DNA of 64,000 nt from Acridotheres tristis (GCA_037013685.1 CM072891.1:1946001-2010000), one strand, 5' to 3'; positions 1 through 13,640 are shown, numbered from the stretch's first letter. Program-made: numbers and translations. Notes: generated from the letters alone by a model not told the origin.

Positions 1-3000
1 TGAATTTTGCTTATTGAAAGATGTTGAAAAAAATCCAGCAGTTTGAATGGAGTAACATGCATTGATCAATATGCCATCTTTCTATTTGATGAGAAAACCG
101 TGTTTTTTACAGTGATGTTTTTAATTATCTTTGGCAGATATGAAATCGATATGAATTATGAGTACATACAAACAAAAATATTGCCTTTGAAACTTCAGAC
201 AAGAAAGTCAAATACTCTCCTGCTTATCATCTCACTTAAACAGCACCCTCCAATCAAAAACTAGCTTGGAGGCTCTCCACAGCATCCAACAAGGAGAATG
301 GCTTCCAGGGTTAATGTAATTTGGATTGTAGACAGTTTCTTATCTTTTTAATAGTATATAAATAGCCTAGCTATCACTAGAAACCAAATCATACCAAAGA
401 AAGCAACAACAAAAAAAACCCCAGAACGACAAAACCAACAAACAAATGGTTTCTGAATCCTTACATTACACAGCAATCTTTTTATATAACCATGTGTTCG
501 TGCTTTTTAGAGGTTATTTGTTTCCTCAACCCTGGAGTCCTGTGTAGTGATATGCTAAGTATAGAGTGGAGTTCTAGCTCTGATTTGTCAAATTATTATA
601 GGTATTTTTTTAATCTTAGTTGTAAATTTAATTGGAATGAAGTATTTTGCATGTTCTTTGACAAACAACTTCTGTATTGTTGGTGCAGCAGAGGAGGACT
701 GTGTCATCGAGTCTGACTTACACAAGGATCTCCTTCGAGGTTTTAAAGTTCTTTCTCTGAGCACACTGACAAGTTGTATCTCGAACTGGATTTGGGGCTA
801 GGCAGCATCTCTACTTTATAGTGGGAAACTTCTCAATTTACTTTATAGTTGCACCTGCTTCAGTTAGACTTTGGTTTATTCTCTGACTTTTTTCTGCACT
901 GTGCATACTTGCATATACTTTCTCTCTCTGAAATATATTACTGAGTGTAATCTTGTTCTGTGCCAAAGCAGGAGATGAAAGCTTTGTGGTCTAACAATGA
1001 ATAGAGGTAATAAATATTGCAAAGTTCTCTCTCGTGTAAGCATATGATAGATGCACATTGGTTCTTGATTTTGTTATTGCAATAGTTGTTTAAACTGAAA
1101 TATAAGCCCTTCTTACTGTGAAAAGCAACTGTTACATGACTAGCATGTTGTAGTAGAACAAAAAAGCAACTTTTGTTTTAGTTTCAGGCTCCAACTGAAT
1201 GTCTCATTTGCCAGTGTTTAGAATGTATTATTGTGGAGGAGAATAAGAGTGGTAGTGTTTACTTTCTCACAGATTTTCAATACACAGTCTAGTGATAAAA
1301 AAATTTAAAATATATAATCACTAGTACTTACAACTCAGTACAGAAAACTACTATGTAGTGTAATAGTAAAAGGAAAATTACTATGAATATATCTTTAAAA
1401 ACATATTTTTGCAATATTACCATAAATTCAATTCTGTATTGTGCCATCTCTTAATTAGGATCCCTTCTTTTAATGGGGCAGTAAAATAAAACTGCCTTTT
1501 AAATAAATTATTCTCAAGTCATAGGCTTTTTTTTGAAAGGTAGATTGCAAATGAGCATGTTGGTTATGCATCTTGGATTCTGGAAGAATAGGTTAGTTAT
1601 TTTGTTGTTTTTCATGTAACTTTTTGCATTCAAAACTCAGCAGGTGTTTCAAGACTCCCTTCTACTGTACAAGTTGCTGCTATTAACTAAAGATTACTAA
1701 ATTGTCTAATTTAGTTTTAGTTATTTGTACAATAAAGACGGTTTAATTTTGTAATGAAACTTAATTGTCTAAGACAATTTAGTTTAAAAGGTTTACTGTT
1801 CTGCCTTTCCAAAAAGCATATGAAATTGCACACATATGTGTGTGTTTATGTATATAAAAGTAGGAATTTCTTTGCAAGATTTTGAATATTTTTACACTTG
1901 AATTGTTGGAATTTTCTTTGGCTATTCACAAATTGAAGCATTCAGCATTCATTTCATTTTGATTGTGGAGAATTTATGTACTGCAAGTAACTCTACAACA
2001 GTTTTTTTCCCTTTCTTCTAGTCACACGTGTAAGAGCTGCCAAGCTAAATAATTTGTAATGCATGTGGACCTTGTATTCTATAAATTGTTGTCTTTTGTT
2101 TTATTAGTTGAGAAACAGGGAATAGTGCACAACTGTTCTTCTTTATTACTGAAGTACAAACCAAACATAGGAAGAAAATGAGCATCATTAGAAAATGCTT
2201 GAAATAGACTTGTTTCTTGTGCTTCCTTTAAAAAAACTAGGTGAATGCACTTGAACTGCATGACTGTGAATATTTGCATTCTATTATTTACTAAATTTCA
2301 GTTAATCTCACTCTCGGGAACAGTGCTTTGGATATGAAGTTATTAATGCAGTGGTGGTGCAAAGGAATTAAAATAAAATAAGACTTAGGAATACCAAACT
2401 GTAGATTGTCAGTTGTGTTTTGAAGGTTGCTAGGATTAAGATTTGGAGAATGGTCATTAAGACAGTTCTAACAAAATAGCAGTTGCACACAGCATCATGC
2501 TGCTTTCTTCGAGTTGATGTGATTCTTCCTTCTGATCTTCATGTTCAGTGTATGTTCTCAAGGAGTGAGCAGTGTTCACGTCCCCTGTCTGGTGTTAATT
2601 TTTCTAGGTGAACTAGATTCTTAGAGTGAATTTTAGAATTAAACAAAACAGCACATGTTATTGAAATGCTCAGTGCAGATACTGACCTTTCCTAGAGGCA
2701 GAACTTCTTTAAATGTGCACCTGTGAAGGTGGCCTAAAATTTAGGATGGAATGCTGTTGGGTTTTTTTGTTCAAAATCTTTTCTTTTATGTTTAAGAATC
2801 CCTTGCTCCCCCTTGTACTGAAATATCATATACTGGAGTACAAACGACCCTAAATTCTTTCTAAAATGGAAATTTTAGTAGTGAGATAATGAAAAGAACT
2901 GTAGATTGCATGTCTCCTCTGTTCCTCAGATTTTTCTCTCAGTTTTAGATAAATATTACCAAAGAGGTGAGCAGTCACCTACTTCAAAGTGTCTGATGCC

Positions 3001-5940
3001 AGTTAAGAAAATAACGATATATTCACTTCTGCAAAACCATGCTTATTTAAAAATTGAATCAAATCACCTCTTCTAGATATTTTTAGGTTTGATGTGTGCT
3101 GTGATATATTATGAAGTATTATTTCATACTGTCAAAGTATATTATAAAGTACAGTGTGCATAATCAAAAAAAGCACATTCACTCCTTTGTATAGCAATGG
3201 GAAAAATGAAAATATACCAAAATTACCAGATAGTATCATCACTCTGATTATATTTCTCTTTTTCCTATGTATTCTTTATATGATAAAAGGAAAAGATTAA
3301 TTTTAATTTTTTAATTTATAAAATCCATTCTAAGAAAAAATAAGACTATCAATCTCTTGTAAAATAATTTTTAAAAAGGGATATATAACCTTACAACACA
3401 TAGAAGGGAATTATTTTTGTGACTATGTGTAGAAGAGAGAAATTTCAGGGAAAAAGTTGAAAATAATTGAGTTATTGCCATAGAATATATAAGTGTATTA
3501 CTTTTATGGCATTGTAGCTTGCTCATTAGAGCAACAGATGTTACTTCTCTGCAGAGGTATTTTTCCTGTTGTCTGCTAGATCACATTAATTGTCTTTGGA
3601 ATAAATACATGAATACCCAAATGTTTTAATTCCTCTTTGCCAAATGGAATAACTGTAGTACAGTGGTGCTTATATGTTAAAATTCATATTTTGCATGGAT
3701 TGAAAGATTTGCATTCCTTGGTACTTTCATCTTAAATTTATATGCACTTCAATGTTGAAGAAATATATGTGAGATAAATGTGCAACCCCAGACACTTATT
3801 GCTGTCTTTATTGACACTTGTCATTAAATTAAACTAAACTACTATGTTAAACTGGATGTGAAACCAGTTTAAATATTTTTATATTTTTTTTAAAGTACTT
3901 GTATTATTTCTGTAATGAGTAACTATTCTGGCATTGCACATCAATTTTGTGCATTTAGTAAAATACTTCACACTGGGTAATGTGCCATAGACATCCATCT
4001 TCATCAACTTCATCTGCATTTTAGAATATGTTCTAAATTTTCTAGAGAAGAAGTCCAGATATGAACATTTTGGCATTAATCTAGATATTTTCGGCGTGTT
4101 TCCAAAAGAACTAAGATAAAGGGGTGAGGAAAATTATGGAACTTGTGATCTTGGCAATTGTTTTTTAACTGAGTGTAGAGATCACAATGGTCATAATACC
4201 AAGCTGTTACTATATACCTTAAATGCATATATTATATATCCACTCATACCTAACCTAAATTATTATGTATTATCATACCTAAAATGAAAATGTGCATGTT
4301 ATTTTCTTTTGAGAAGGTCTTTGTCTTTCTTGTCAACACCTTTCCTGTCCAAAAGCTGCTCCTGGAAGAAATTTCCAGCCTTGGAATTTGATCCATTACT
4401 TTAAATGCAGCAATCTATATGTTTTTATTTTACCTACATGCTTTGCTAAAAAATAAGTACAGTCACAGAATTTTACCTGTTTTCTTGATATAGAAATTAT
4501 GATTTTTCTGAATATTTTCCTTGTCTCATGACTAGCTCAGTCTGTTTTGCTTTAAATTTATTTTTTTTAACTTAATGTATGGACAGTTTCCATCTCTTGC
4601 AAAGTTTTGAAATTTGGAGAAGAATCTAATGTAGTTGCTGATTGCATATTTGAAAAGATTTACAAAATCAAAATATATGCACAAACGTATATGTAAAATA
4701 TTTGTGATTCACTTTTTCAAAAGATTATTGTCTGCTTTTTAGTTCTCAAATTGTCTTAATGAAGACTATTTGGATTTGTTTAGGCTCTGAAGTACAGTCT
4801 GTGCTTTCATGTGTAAGTCTAGTTGGAACCTAACTAGTACTGAGAAGAAAATTTCTATTGTAATACTATAGCTCTTAAATTTTTCACCTTAAAGATTTGA
4901 CTGTTCATGTAGCAATCAATAAGTATACAGTGCTTTTCTTCATTACCCAAAAAACTTAACTTTGAATCAATAAGATTTCTCTATTTTGCTTTTCTGCAAA
5001 ATTGTATTAAAATTATCTTGAACAACCACTTCATTTTTTTTGTTCCTGTATATTACAAAATAAACTAAAATCAAAAGCACTTCAATCAAATCAGAGATTC
5101 CAAAGAACATAGTTAAAGCTCTATGAGCTTTATAGCATAGGTACTCTTTATCTGTAGGATATGTTTAGTGCTTAATTGTTACAAAAGAATCAAGATCGGA
5201 GGTACAAATCTGAAAGTTTTTCTAATTTCTATTTCCCAGTTTTGTCAAGGATATACTGTAGGACTTCTGCTCTTAAAGGATCATTCTCCATTGCGAAATG
5301 TAATTTTACCTTGAAGTCCTGCCAAGACAGCTCTGTTTTAATTTTTCTTCATTTCCTTTGGTTTAAATCTTCTATATCACTTTATTTTAGTGGATGAACA
5401 ATTATTAAGATGAAAAAATCAAATGCTTTTGGCGGCATTTGTCTAAATCAAGAATGCATTGAACATTAAAGAAGTGTTCCTTTATCTATAGCAAGAATAT
5501 TAAAAATAAAGTTGGCACTTTTTTCTAATAACTGAACACAGCATTAGACTTTCTCTGGTATTCACTAGCTTTCCAAATGAACTGCAAAGAATATTATTCC
5601 ATACATTCCTAAAAACATTAGCTCTTTTAGAAATGAGGGAACTAGTTCAAATCAGACGTGCTTGTTAAAGAAAAGCCACCGTATGAGGTCTTATTACGTA
5701 GGCAAAAAAAGCAGATACTTCAGTTTCAGAAATCTGCAGAGCAGTGACATGGCATTCCATTCAATTTTTTACCAGATATCACAGACTGGAAATGTGAGCT
5801 TTGGCTGATACTGCTGGGAAGGAGAGTGCGTCAGGCAGCTGTAATTCCCATCCCGTAAAGGTACTGATACTTAAAGTCTCTGTAGTCCAAATTGGTACAC
5901 GAAAATACTAAAATGTTGAATTTGGACCTTAGATATATTT
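1..5940. other. AT-rich unique intron sequence
   Basis: I see no gene, RNA gene or recognisable transposon. The stretch is rich in A/T runs and short TATA/ATTA strings. Open frames are short (74 codons or fewer), without splice context or protein resemblance. A small perfect inverted repeat lies at 3847-3872. Confidence 0.6.
3847..3872. repeat. 9-bp inverted repeat, 8-nt loop
   Basis: TTAAACTGG at 3847-3855 is the reverse complement of CCAGTTTAA at 3864-3872. A stem of this length is expected now and then by chance in 64 kb of AT-rich DNA. Confidence 0.6.
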
Positions 5941-5989
5941 TTTCAAATTTCTGCCAACTATTCTTAGGTGTTCTGTGAATACATTTGCA

Positions 5990-6011
5990 ATTTTTTGCTC
6001 TTTAGGTAAGA
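5990..6011 (+). promoter_or_regulatory. NOVA1: candidate recursive splice site
   Basis: A pyrimidine tract (TTTTTTGCTCTTTAG) is joined directly to GTAAGA, giving an acceptor AG at 6004-6005 abutting a donor GT at 6006-6007. This zero-length-exon arrangement is the hallmark of recursive splice sites in very long introns. A second GTAAGG follows 6 nt later. Function is inferred, not shown. Confidence 0.4.
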
Positions 6012-6419
6012 GTAAGGAGAACCTGTTCCCTAGTTTGTAGTTGTCTGCAGGTTGCTTCCTGAAACACTGTCTGTGGAATGCAGTTCTAGTGGTTTTTGTA
6101 GTGTTTGACTAGAAAGAAAAATAGGTTTCTGAAGTCAATGGCATCCAATTGTTTTAAACCAGGCAAAAATTTTGTTACACGGACTTGTAAGTTCGATTGC
6201 TCTAAAATCAAGTTTTGGAGCATTTTGAGTCTGACTGCATCTTAAAAAGAAAACAAAAAACCCTGGTTTTAGTGTGATTTTTAAAAGTGTGATGTTTCTG
6301 CAAGGTATTTCAGTGCAGGGTGAGCTGCAGACAGTTGTTCCAGTGCATTTGTTGACTGTATCTTACCAGCATCAGGTTTGTCTCCTGTAGAAAAACTAAA
6401 TTCATTTGTGGAATAAGAC

Positions 6420-6438
6420 TTTTTTTTTTTTTTTTTTT
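6420..6438. repeat. poly(T) run (19)
   Basis: Uninterrupted T run with no recognisable LINE or retrocopy body attached. Confidence 0.9.
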
Positions 6439-6999
6439 GTGGTATCTCCTTAAGGAATCATAAAGCCTAGAGAGTAACTGACATTAACGTGACTCCATGT
6501 ACTGTAAAACCCATTCCGTTTTATATATTTTCAGGGAGTATGGAGTGGCACAGGAAGGAAATGCCATATCGCTGGAAAGTTGCTCTAATTCAGCACAGGA
6601 TTCTTGTGAGAAATTACTTCTAATATTACATCATCCTATTCTGTTTTTCACAGTTTACAGTCTAATTTCTTCATTTTTTTTATGCCACTTTTGTTCATAT
6701 CAGTAGCCACATTAAAATACATGTAGCAGATTAAATAGGCTTTCATGAGTGTTAGTGCCCATCTGATAGTGTGATAGTTTAGTACTATTTTGCCATATTG
6801 CATTATATGAAGGCTTATGGGTTTGTTAATAAAATTATTTTTCCTTTTTAATAAGGCCTGCTATTTTATAATCCTGCATTTCACTGGCTAACATGAGCTT
6901 CAACAAGTAAAAATAAGTCTCAGCTGCTTCCACTCTAAAGAATACTTCTGACAATAATATAAGCAACACTTTAGACAGGGGAAAAATCAGTGCCCTTGC

Positions 7000-7100
7000 A
7001 AAGAAAAAAAAAAAAAACAAAACCAAAAAAATCAAAAAAACCTAAAACAAAGAAAGGAAAAAAACAAAACAGGATCAAGAAAAGGAAAAAATAAAGGGAA
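7000..7100. repeat. A-rich low-complexity tract
   Basis: It contains an A14 run at 7004-7017 followed by A-rich sequence interrupted by single C, G or T. It could be a decayed poly(A) tail, but I recognise no retroelement body on either side. Confidence 0.75.
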
Positions 7101-7719
7101 TTGGATATTTACTTCAATCATGTAACAAAATTTAAAAATTTTGATTTTCTGTTGCTTGAGCTTGCTACCTTTCTCTAATTTGACTACTTTTCAAACACTA
7201 TAGCTTGAAGGAAAGTAATTTCCATTTTTCTCTACCCTGTAATGTCTAAGAGCCTAAAAATTTTTTTAAATTTTTTTTTTATAGGTATTGACTTAAGGTC
7301 AGGAGTGACACTAGCAAAACGTATATTTTCAGGTATAATAGCAATCTCATTCTGTAAAACTATCCAAAGTGTGAAAAATTACGATTAGATTTTTGTCATA
7401 TATTTAAAAAAATATATACGTAACAAAGATGTTAACTTTTAATTAGGGAACTGTTTTATACTCCTGGTTTTAGGGGTTTTTTTTTTTAGGTAGTTAACAT
7501 TTGTAGATGATTGATTAATTAGGAGGAGCAGGAAGAACTGTGGCCAGCTTTATAAACTTCTGTTGAACTCTATGCCAAATCATAAATGCAATGTCAGATG
7601 GAAGATATCAGTGCATTTTTTCTCCTATCTGTGATCCCCAGAAATAAATTGTTTTGTGTTTGGCAAGCATAAGCCTGTATTTTTTTCTGCATTTTTAATG
7701 CATTTTGTACAAAGTAATC

Positions 7720-7743
7720 CCATATACCCAATTGGGTATATGG
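7720..7743. repeat. 24-nt perfect palindrome
   Basis: The 12-nt half-site CCATATACCCAA is followed at once by its reverse complement TTGGGTATATGG. A second overlapping symmetry follows (GGTATAT, then ATATACC). It could form a cruciform in DNA or a tight hairpin in RNA. Confidence 0.9.
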
Positions 7744-7779
7744 TATATACCAATATTGAGTTAGTTGTATCTTCCTTTT

Positions 7780-8890
7780 TTTTGAAACTCATTCATTCCA
7801 GATTTTGTTCTATTAGTTAGTGATTTCCTCTTGTTAAAATTGTATGACTCTACTATTTTGCTCCCTTTATCTGTTCTTCCTGAACTACATATTTACACAA
7901 TTTTTTTCACACTCATTTCAATTACTGAATATGGCTCTGTAGTCATGGTCAACTACAAGAAACTGTTGTCCATTTGTGACTTTGTCTTCATATATCTCAT
8001 TATTTGGTAGGTTGCCTGCCATCATCTCACTTTAATCTGTGTGCCAGAGCTTTGCTTCCTAATATTCTTCATTGATACCCATGATCTTATGCACAGATTT
8101 GGTCAGGAGTGTATTTTTTGTTTCTCGCGATGATGCACATATCTAGTGTTCCTGTCTGTGATTCCTAGAACATCTTGTCTTTACTGTGGTTATCCTATAG
8201 ATACTCTACTTAGAATTTGAATAAGTAACTTGAAAACTGATCCCAGTTCTCTTCACAGACCCTTCCTTCTTATTCATTTTTGATTACTGTGGACAACATA
8301 CCCTTTCTTTTCAAGACTCTAATTTGTCTGTTAAATTGCATAGCCAATCTGTGACATTTCAGATTGCATGAATCCAAACTTTGCTCTTTGTTTATAAAAT
8401 TCTTCGAATGCTTGTTCTTCATTACAGGTTAGCAAAGTCTTATCTTTGTCCTTAACTTTCATTTCTTCAAAAAACCACTTTCTCAGTCATTTGTCTAAAA
8501 ACTTTCTCTGGTCACACCACTTGAATTTAATTGCTTTCTAACTCTAAATCTTGTCAAATGCAAAATGTTGTCCCTGCTCATTAGTTTTCTGTACTTAAAT
8601 TCCTTTTCCTAGAAGGAATTTTATCATGTTGTACTCACACCTTTTGTTAATGATTATAATTTTCCTGAATTATGTGTGATCCCTTGCATGAAGAAAGCTC
8701 CTCTTAAAAGCATTTGAGCTTTTTTATTCCTTTCCAGTCCTTTTCATAGAATCTGTCTTGATTGTCAATTTATAAATGCTAAAGATTATAGTTGGACATA
8801 TGCTGTACCTTATCAATTATGAGTTAATACCATTTTCCCTTTCCTGATTTTTAAGAGTAATTACAAAAACATAAAAACAAAAGGAAATTG
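7780..8890 (+). other. NOVA1: pyrimidine-rich, YCAY-rich intron stretch
   Basis: The + strand is notably C/T-rich compared with flanking A/T-rich DNA, with many TCAT, CCAT and TCAC tetramers. It may be an old unrecognised repeat or a splicing-regulatory stretch. No open frame or RNA gene is recognised. The densest YCAY group is at 7988-8030. Confidence 0.4.
7988..8030 (+). promoter_or_regulatory. NOVA1: YCAY cluster, possible NOVA binding site
   Basis: Five YCAY tetramers fall in 43 nt (7988, 7997, 8019, 8022, 8027). NOVA KH domains bind clustered YCAY in pre-mRNA, and this strand is the NOVA1 sense transcript. Binding is inferred. Confidence 0.35.
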
Positions 8891-10110
8891 AAATATCGGA
8901 ATAGTTTCTGTCATTATGTATATATGTTCACTTTTGCTTTAAACACTGATACTTTTCTCTTACTGCTTTAAACACTTTCTTCCATCTCTTTTTCTTCTAG
9001 AGTATAGGTCAACATGTTTCCATTAGTATCTGCTGCCATGATGTTCAGTGGTGAGGAAAGTAAAGGGGAAGAGGAAAGAATCTTGATATGAATATCAGCA
9101 GCTATTTCTAAAATCATCATTAACCTAGAATAAAGTTCTTAAATTCACCAGTAAAACTGAAGGATAATATTATTGATGCAAAAAAATACTTTTTTTTTAC
9201 CATTTGCAGATTTTTTTCCTGTTACTCTAATTGTGTAGAAGATTTAATGATAAGGATTACTTGATGTATGTAAATTAAATATTGTTATATTGTGCTTATA
9301 TAATGGAATGTTTAAGTGCAGAGGAAGAACACTTTTCTAAGGTGCTGCTGATGACGTACAAGAAGTATGTTACTCTTCTGAAAGCTATGCTATGTGGACT
9401 TTGAATTTTGCATTAATAACTGACATGTAATTAAATTATGAAAATACATGTTCAGCACATAACATGAGATACTTAATCTTTTCTATAATAGATGACAATT
9501 CTCACATTCAAATGTTTTGGTTTTAGTTTGTTTAATGTATTAGTCATAATAATGAAGGCATTTTCTCCCTTTGTTAGTAAAATACTTCAGGCTTAGTGCA
9601 GAAAAATGTCTTTATCTGAATATCAGGTATGTACATATAGTTTCTGTTTTGTATTTTCATACATTACAGTTTGGTTTGCAAGGTCATGATATATAGAATA
9701 TATTTCTAGAAATGCAGAAACTTTGACTTTTCATATTGCTGAAGTGTTTCAATATATAGCAACCTCTTTTTCCTTCTGCTATGTGGCTTGTAATAGTTAT
9801 TTTATGCTGATTTAATGTCTTGAGAATACTTTCAAGGACATCTTTGATTAGATTGATCAAACCTAATGAATATGTATATGTATTGGACTAAATTGTAGGT
9901 TATTTAAAAATAAACTGTCCTGTGTGTATCACATTATAGTAGATTGCAATGAAAGACTAAGGCCATCTATTCTAAATGGGAGATCAAGGAACTTTAGCTA
10001 AAGTCTGTTTAAAAAGTATGTAAAAATAAAAAAATAAACCCTGTAATTCAGAACTTTAATCATATATTCTGAAATTTAAAATTAACCTTTTTTACTTACA
10101 AAGAGGTACC

Positions 10111-10125
10111 TTTTTTTTTTTTTTT
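10111..10125. repeat. poly(T) run (15)
   Basis: Uninterrupted T run with no element recognised beside it. Confidence 0.9.
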
Positions 10126-10585
10126 AAATTTGAAGAAAGAGACCTGGACATTAGGGGACAGATGTTTTAATATGAGTTAAATAAAATGTGTTTGCTCTGT
10201 GAACTTGTTGCTAGTTGACACTCATTAGCACTTTTCTTGAAATTAGAGGAAGGTACACATAGAATTGTCTTAGTAGAAGCATGCTGTCTTTAGAATACTG
10301 CTTTTAGATAATATCTTAGTAACTTAAGAACTTTTCTAGCAGTCTGTCTGGTATGATGCAGTGTAGGACGTTAATCATATGTGTTTAACTGAAAGAGCTC
10401 TTCCTCCTTTCTAATGCCTTTGTTCATCCCACTTCAAAATATTTGAAGTACTACAGGAGCACTCTCCTGACAGGTGGCATTGTGAAATTTCTTTATTAGG
10501 TTTCAATAGAGGCTCTGTTTTTTGAAGTTAGCTTTCTACTTGTCATTCCTGAAAGCCAAGTAGGACTTTAAAGACTCAATCATTC

Positions 10586-10602
10586 AAAAAAAAAAAAAAA
10601 AA
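10586..10602. repeat. poly(A) run (17)
   Basis: Uninterrupted A run with no retroelement body recognised upstream. Confidence 0.9.
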
Positions 10603-13518
10603 CAACATTCCATGCCAAATTTATGTTCATACACAAATTGTCAATTAATTGTAAAAGGTACTTATTTTTAAACTAATTATATCCTGAGCAATATTTCTTT
10701 GATAAGGCTTTCAATAAGGCTTAATTTGTTGATATTTATTGAGCAAGTCTCTTTAGGATGACCAGGCTGGGATGGTTTCTCAGCTTGCTGTTACTTCAGG
10801 ACCGACAGAAATAAGAGACAGCAAAAATTATATTCATTAAATCACTTGCTAAATATCCAGAGCACAGAAATCATACTTGCTCTGTGGACATAAAGATTTT
10901 ACTCCACTGGGAAGTCTCACTGTGACTGTAGTTCAAGCAGGCATTAAAACTTAAAATGGAAAATTAATATGTCATTTGATCAAGAACAGTTCCATAGTTG
11001 TGAAATGATGTAATATATAAAAATTATAAAAATTTTATATTGATAAATTTTCCTAATAGTATATTAATTATTAAATAAAACCTTAATTAATTGCTTGCAA
11101 TTAAGGTATTTTAAGTGATTGCCATTTTTGAAGTTAGCTTCATTTCTATTCCTGATTGCTACAAGATACGTAAACATATTTAGAATAAGTTTCACCCAAA
11201 TATTAGTGAACTGAAGTTTTTACAGTAACCATTTGAGAAGTAACAGAGTAGTTAAAAATCTTTTATTTACTTGGTCATACTATCCAATGCTGCATAACAA
11301 AAAATTTTAAAAGTTATATTGAATTGTATTTATTCTATAAAAATCACATCCAAGTGCTTGTTTTGTCAGACTTTTAGCAGAAGTGAATATGTTTAGATTG
11401 TGGAGTTTATGGGTTCTTTATTGTAGCTAAATTAATCAATGTATCAGGACCATAAAGAATGAACCAAGAAACATAGGGGGGTGAGAAGGCAAAAATTAAT
11501 CTGTAGATATGAATGTTAACTACAGGAAATGATTTTTGAAGTAGTTGGCAACATAAGGTTTATTGTTTTCAGCAAATAATTTAAATCTAAAATAAACTGC
11601 CCGATGACAAAGGTAAACAATGGTTAATATAAACCAGACTAATGTTTTTATCCTTATGTAACAGTGCATGGATGTATTTTGTACAGATGACAGACTCTGA
11701 TAACAAAGGGTTCATAAACTATTAGATATGGAAAATAAATTTTTATGAAGTATTGTATATTGTCTGAAAGATTTGTTTTTAACTAGGAATTCCACAAGGA
11801 ATGGGTATTTCCACGGAAAACTTCATAAAATTTTGTCAGTTTTAAAATAGAAATGTTGTTTTTGAGTGTTCTTTACTTGATTTTAGTTTTTTTTTTCTTT
11901 CTTTTTGGGTACTTTGGTAAATTAGTAGCTGTAAATAGAATAGAATATTTTAATTATTGTTTTAAGTAATGCATTTACACAATTTTGTGCAGACTTTTTT
12001 CGTTATGACATTAGGATTATCTTTCAAAGGCAGTGTACTTGATATAAATATTATTGAAAAACTACTTATGTATAAATGTAATTTATGGATTTCATATGAG
12101 CATATCTTTACTGTAACTCTTTTCAAGACCATTGCTTTTACGTTCACGTTTAACTTTGTAGTCATTAAGATGACTATTTAATACATTTAAAACCTTTTTC
12201 CACATTTGCTTTTAGTTAACTTCAAGCAGTTACAGCATATTATGTTTTATGTAGGCATATTTGTGCAAGTGCAGTTATGTTTGTCTGTCTGCTTGCATAA
12301 TATCGACTTTTTAAAATTCTCATTCTTTCACTGACAATTGCATCCTATTTTGTTTTCTTGCTATATTGAACTTATTTATATTTTAAAATACACTCAGGTA
12401 GAACTTCCTTCAAACCAGAATAGCTTAAAAAGTTATTGCTAGCCAAATGAAAAGAGAGAATCTGTGTGACCTGTGTAAGTGAAATAGCACTCAGGTTCTC
12501 TGCATTCATGCTTTACATTCTCTCTCATCTGTTACAGAGATGTATCTTGATTCCTCAATTCTATCTTCTTGTGTAATGACTTAGAAGACATAATGTCTGT
12601 CCTGATCAATTTTGCAATGACCTTGTTCTGATTAATGAAATCGGATGTTGGGAATAATTATCCCTTAAATTACACTTCATGTGTTGAGTTATGTTTTTAA
12701 CACGAGGTCTAACAATGTGTAAAATAAAAATTGTATTTCAATAATGGCTTACTCAGGCTGTATAGTGATTGCTGCTTTCCCTGAGGAAGAAAGCTCAGTA
12801 TTCAGGAAGGACCATACCATGGGTTGAACTTGAATATCTGTATTTTCTGCATATGTGGCAGTAAAGGTGAATACATAAGCAGATTGCCTTCTGCTGAAAC
12901 CTCTGATTCAAGTCCTCACCATCAGTATGAGTTTTTGAAGATTTTCGCAGTCAGAAGTATGCCCATTTGTGATAAAGTGAAATGTATACAAAGGTGACAG
13001 AAACTCTGCTACTTAGCAATGAATACTTGCAAAAGAACCACCATCCCCTTTAATGCATTTTTCAACTTTTCTCCATGAAACTTCCTGTATTAAAGAGAGG
13101 ATGAATCAGTCGTTTCCTCTGCCTTCATGATTTTGCAGATATTTGACATTTAGCACAAATAATTTCCAGATTTTGAGAAGTGTAAGCTTACATTAGTTCT
13201 GGTATTAGAAGCCAGCCTATAGCTTTAACTGTGTCTTCTGAATATTTTCCAATTGTAGTGCTTCATTTGGAGGCAAAGGGAGGGACCACGGATGAGTCAC
13301 CACATACAAACACATTTGTGTCATCGTATGTCATCTCACACCCTTTTCTGGTTTATATTCCTTTCTTAGAAATTATTAACGTTTGACTTTTCTCTTTGGC
13401 TGTTAAAACTGAGTCAGCTTTTTTTATAACGTAGTCCAAAATTTTGCACTTGAATGAGTAAAATAATAGACAGTTCTGAGTCCATTATTTTTCAGTGTGA
13501 AATTAGAATTGTTTTCTC

Positions 13519-13640
13519 TCATTTATACATCACATTTGTGTACATGGAATGACATTTGTCATTCTCTTACACAGTCACTTCATTCTGAGACTTTGGTTCT
13601 TCACTATGACATGCATCTTCATGACCTAACAACCATCATC
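13519..13640 (+). promoter_or_regulatory. NOVA1: YCAY cluster, possible NOVA binding site
   Basis: I count nine YCAY tetramers in about 120 nt on the sense strand, where roughly two are expected with even base use. The segment is also C-richer than its surroundings. A role as a NOVA autoregulatory or sponge site is inference. Confidence 0.3.

Larger units (their letters stand above)
6012..7719. other. AT-rich intron sequence with T19 run and A-rich tract
   Basis: It contains a 19-nt T run at 6420-6438 and an A-rich low-complexity tract at about 7000-7100. Two T-rich tracts are followed by TAG and a GT, at 7271-7286 and 7475-7491; these are acceptor-like but have poor donors. No gene is visible. 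Confidence 0.6.

Noticed and set aside
7271..7491. T-tract acceptors followed by GTATTG and GTAGTT
   Set aside because: The acceptor side is good but the donor side departs from consensus at key positions, so these are probably just T runs.
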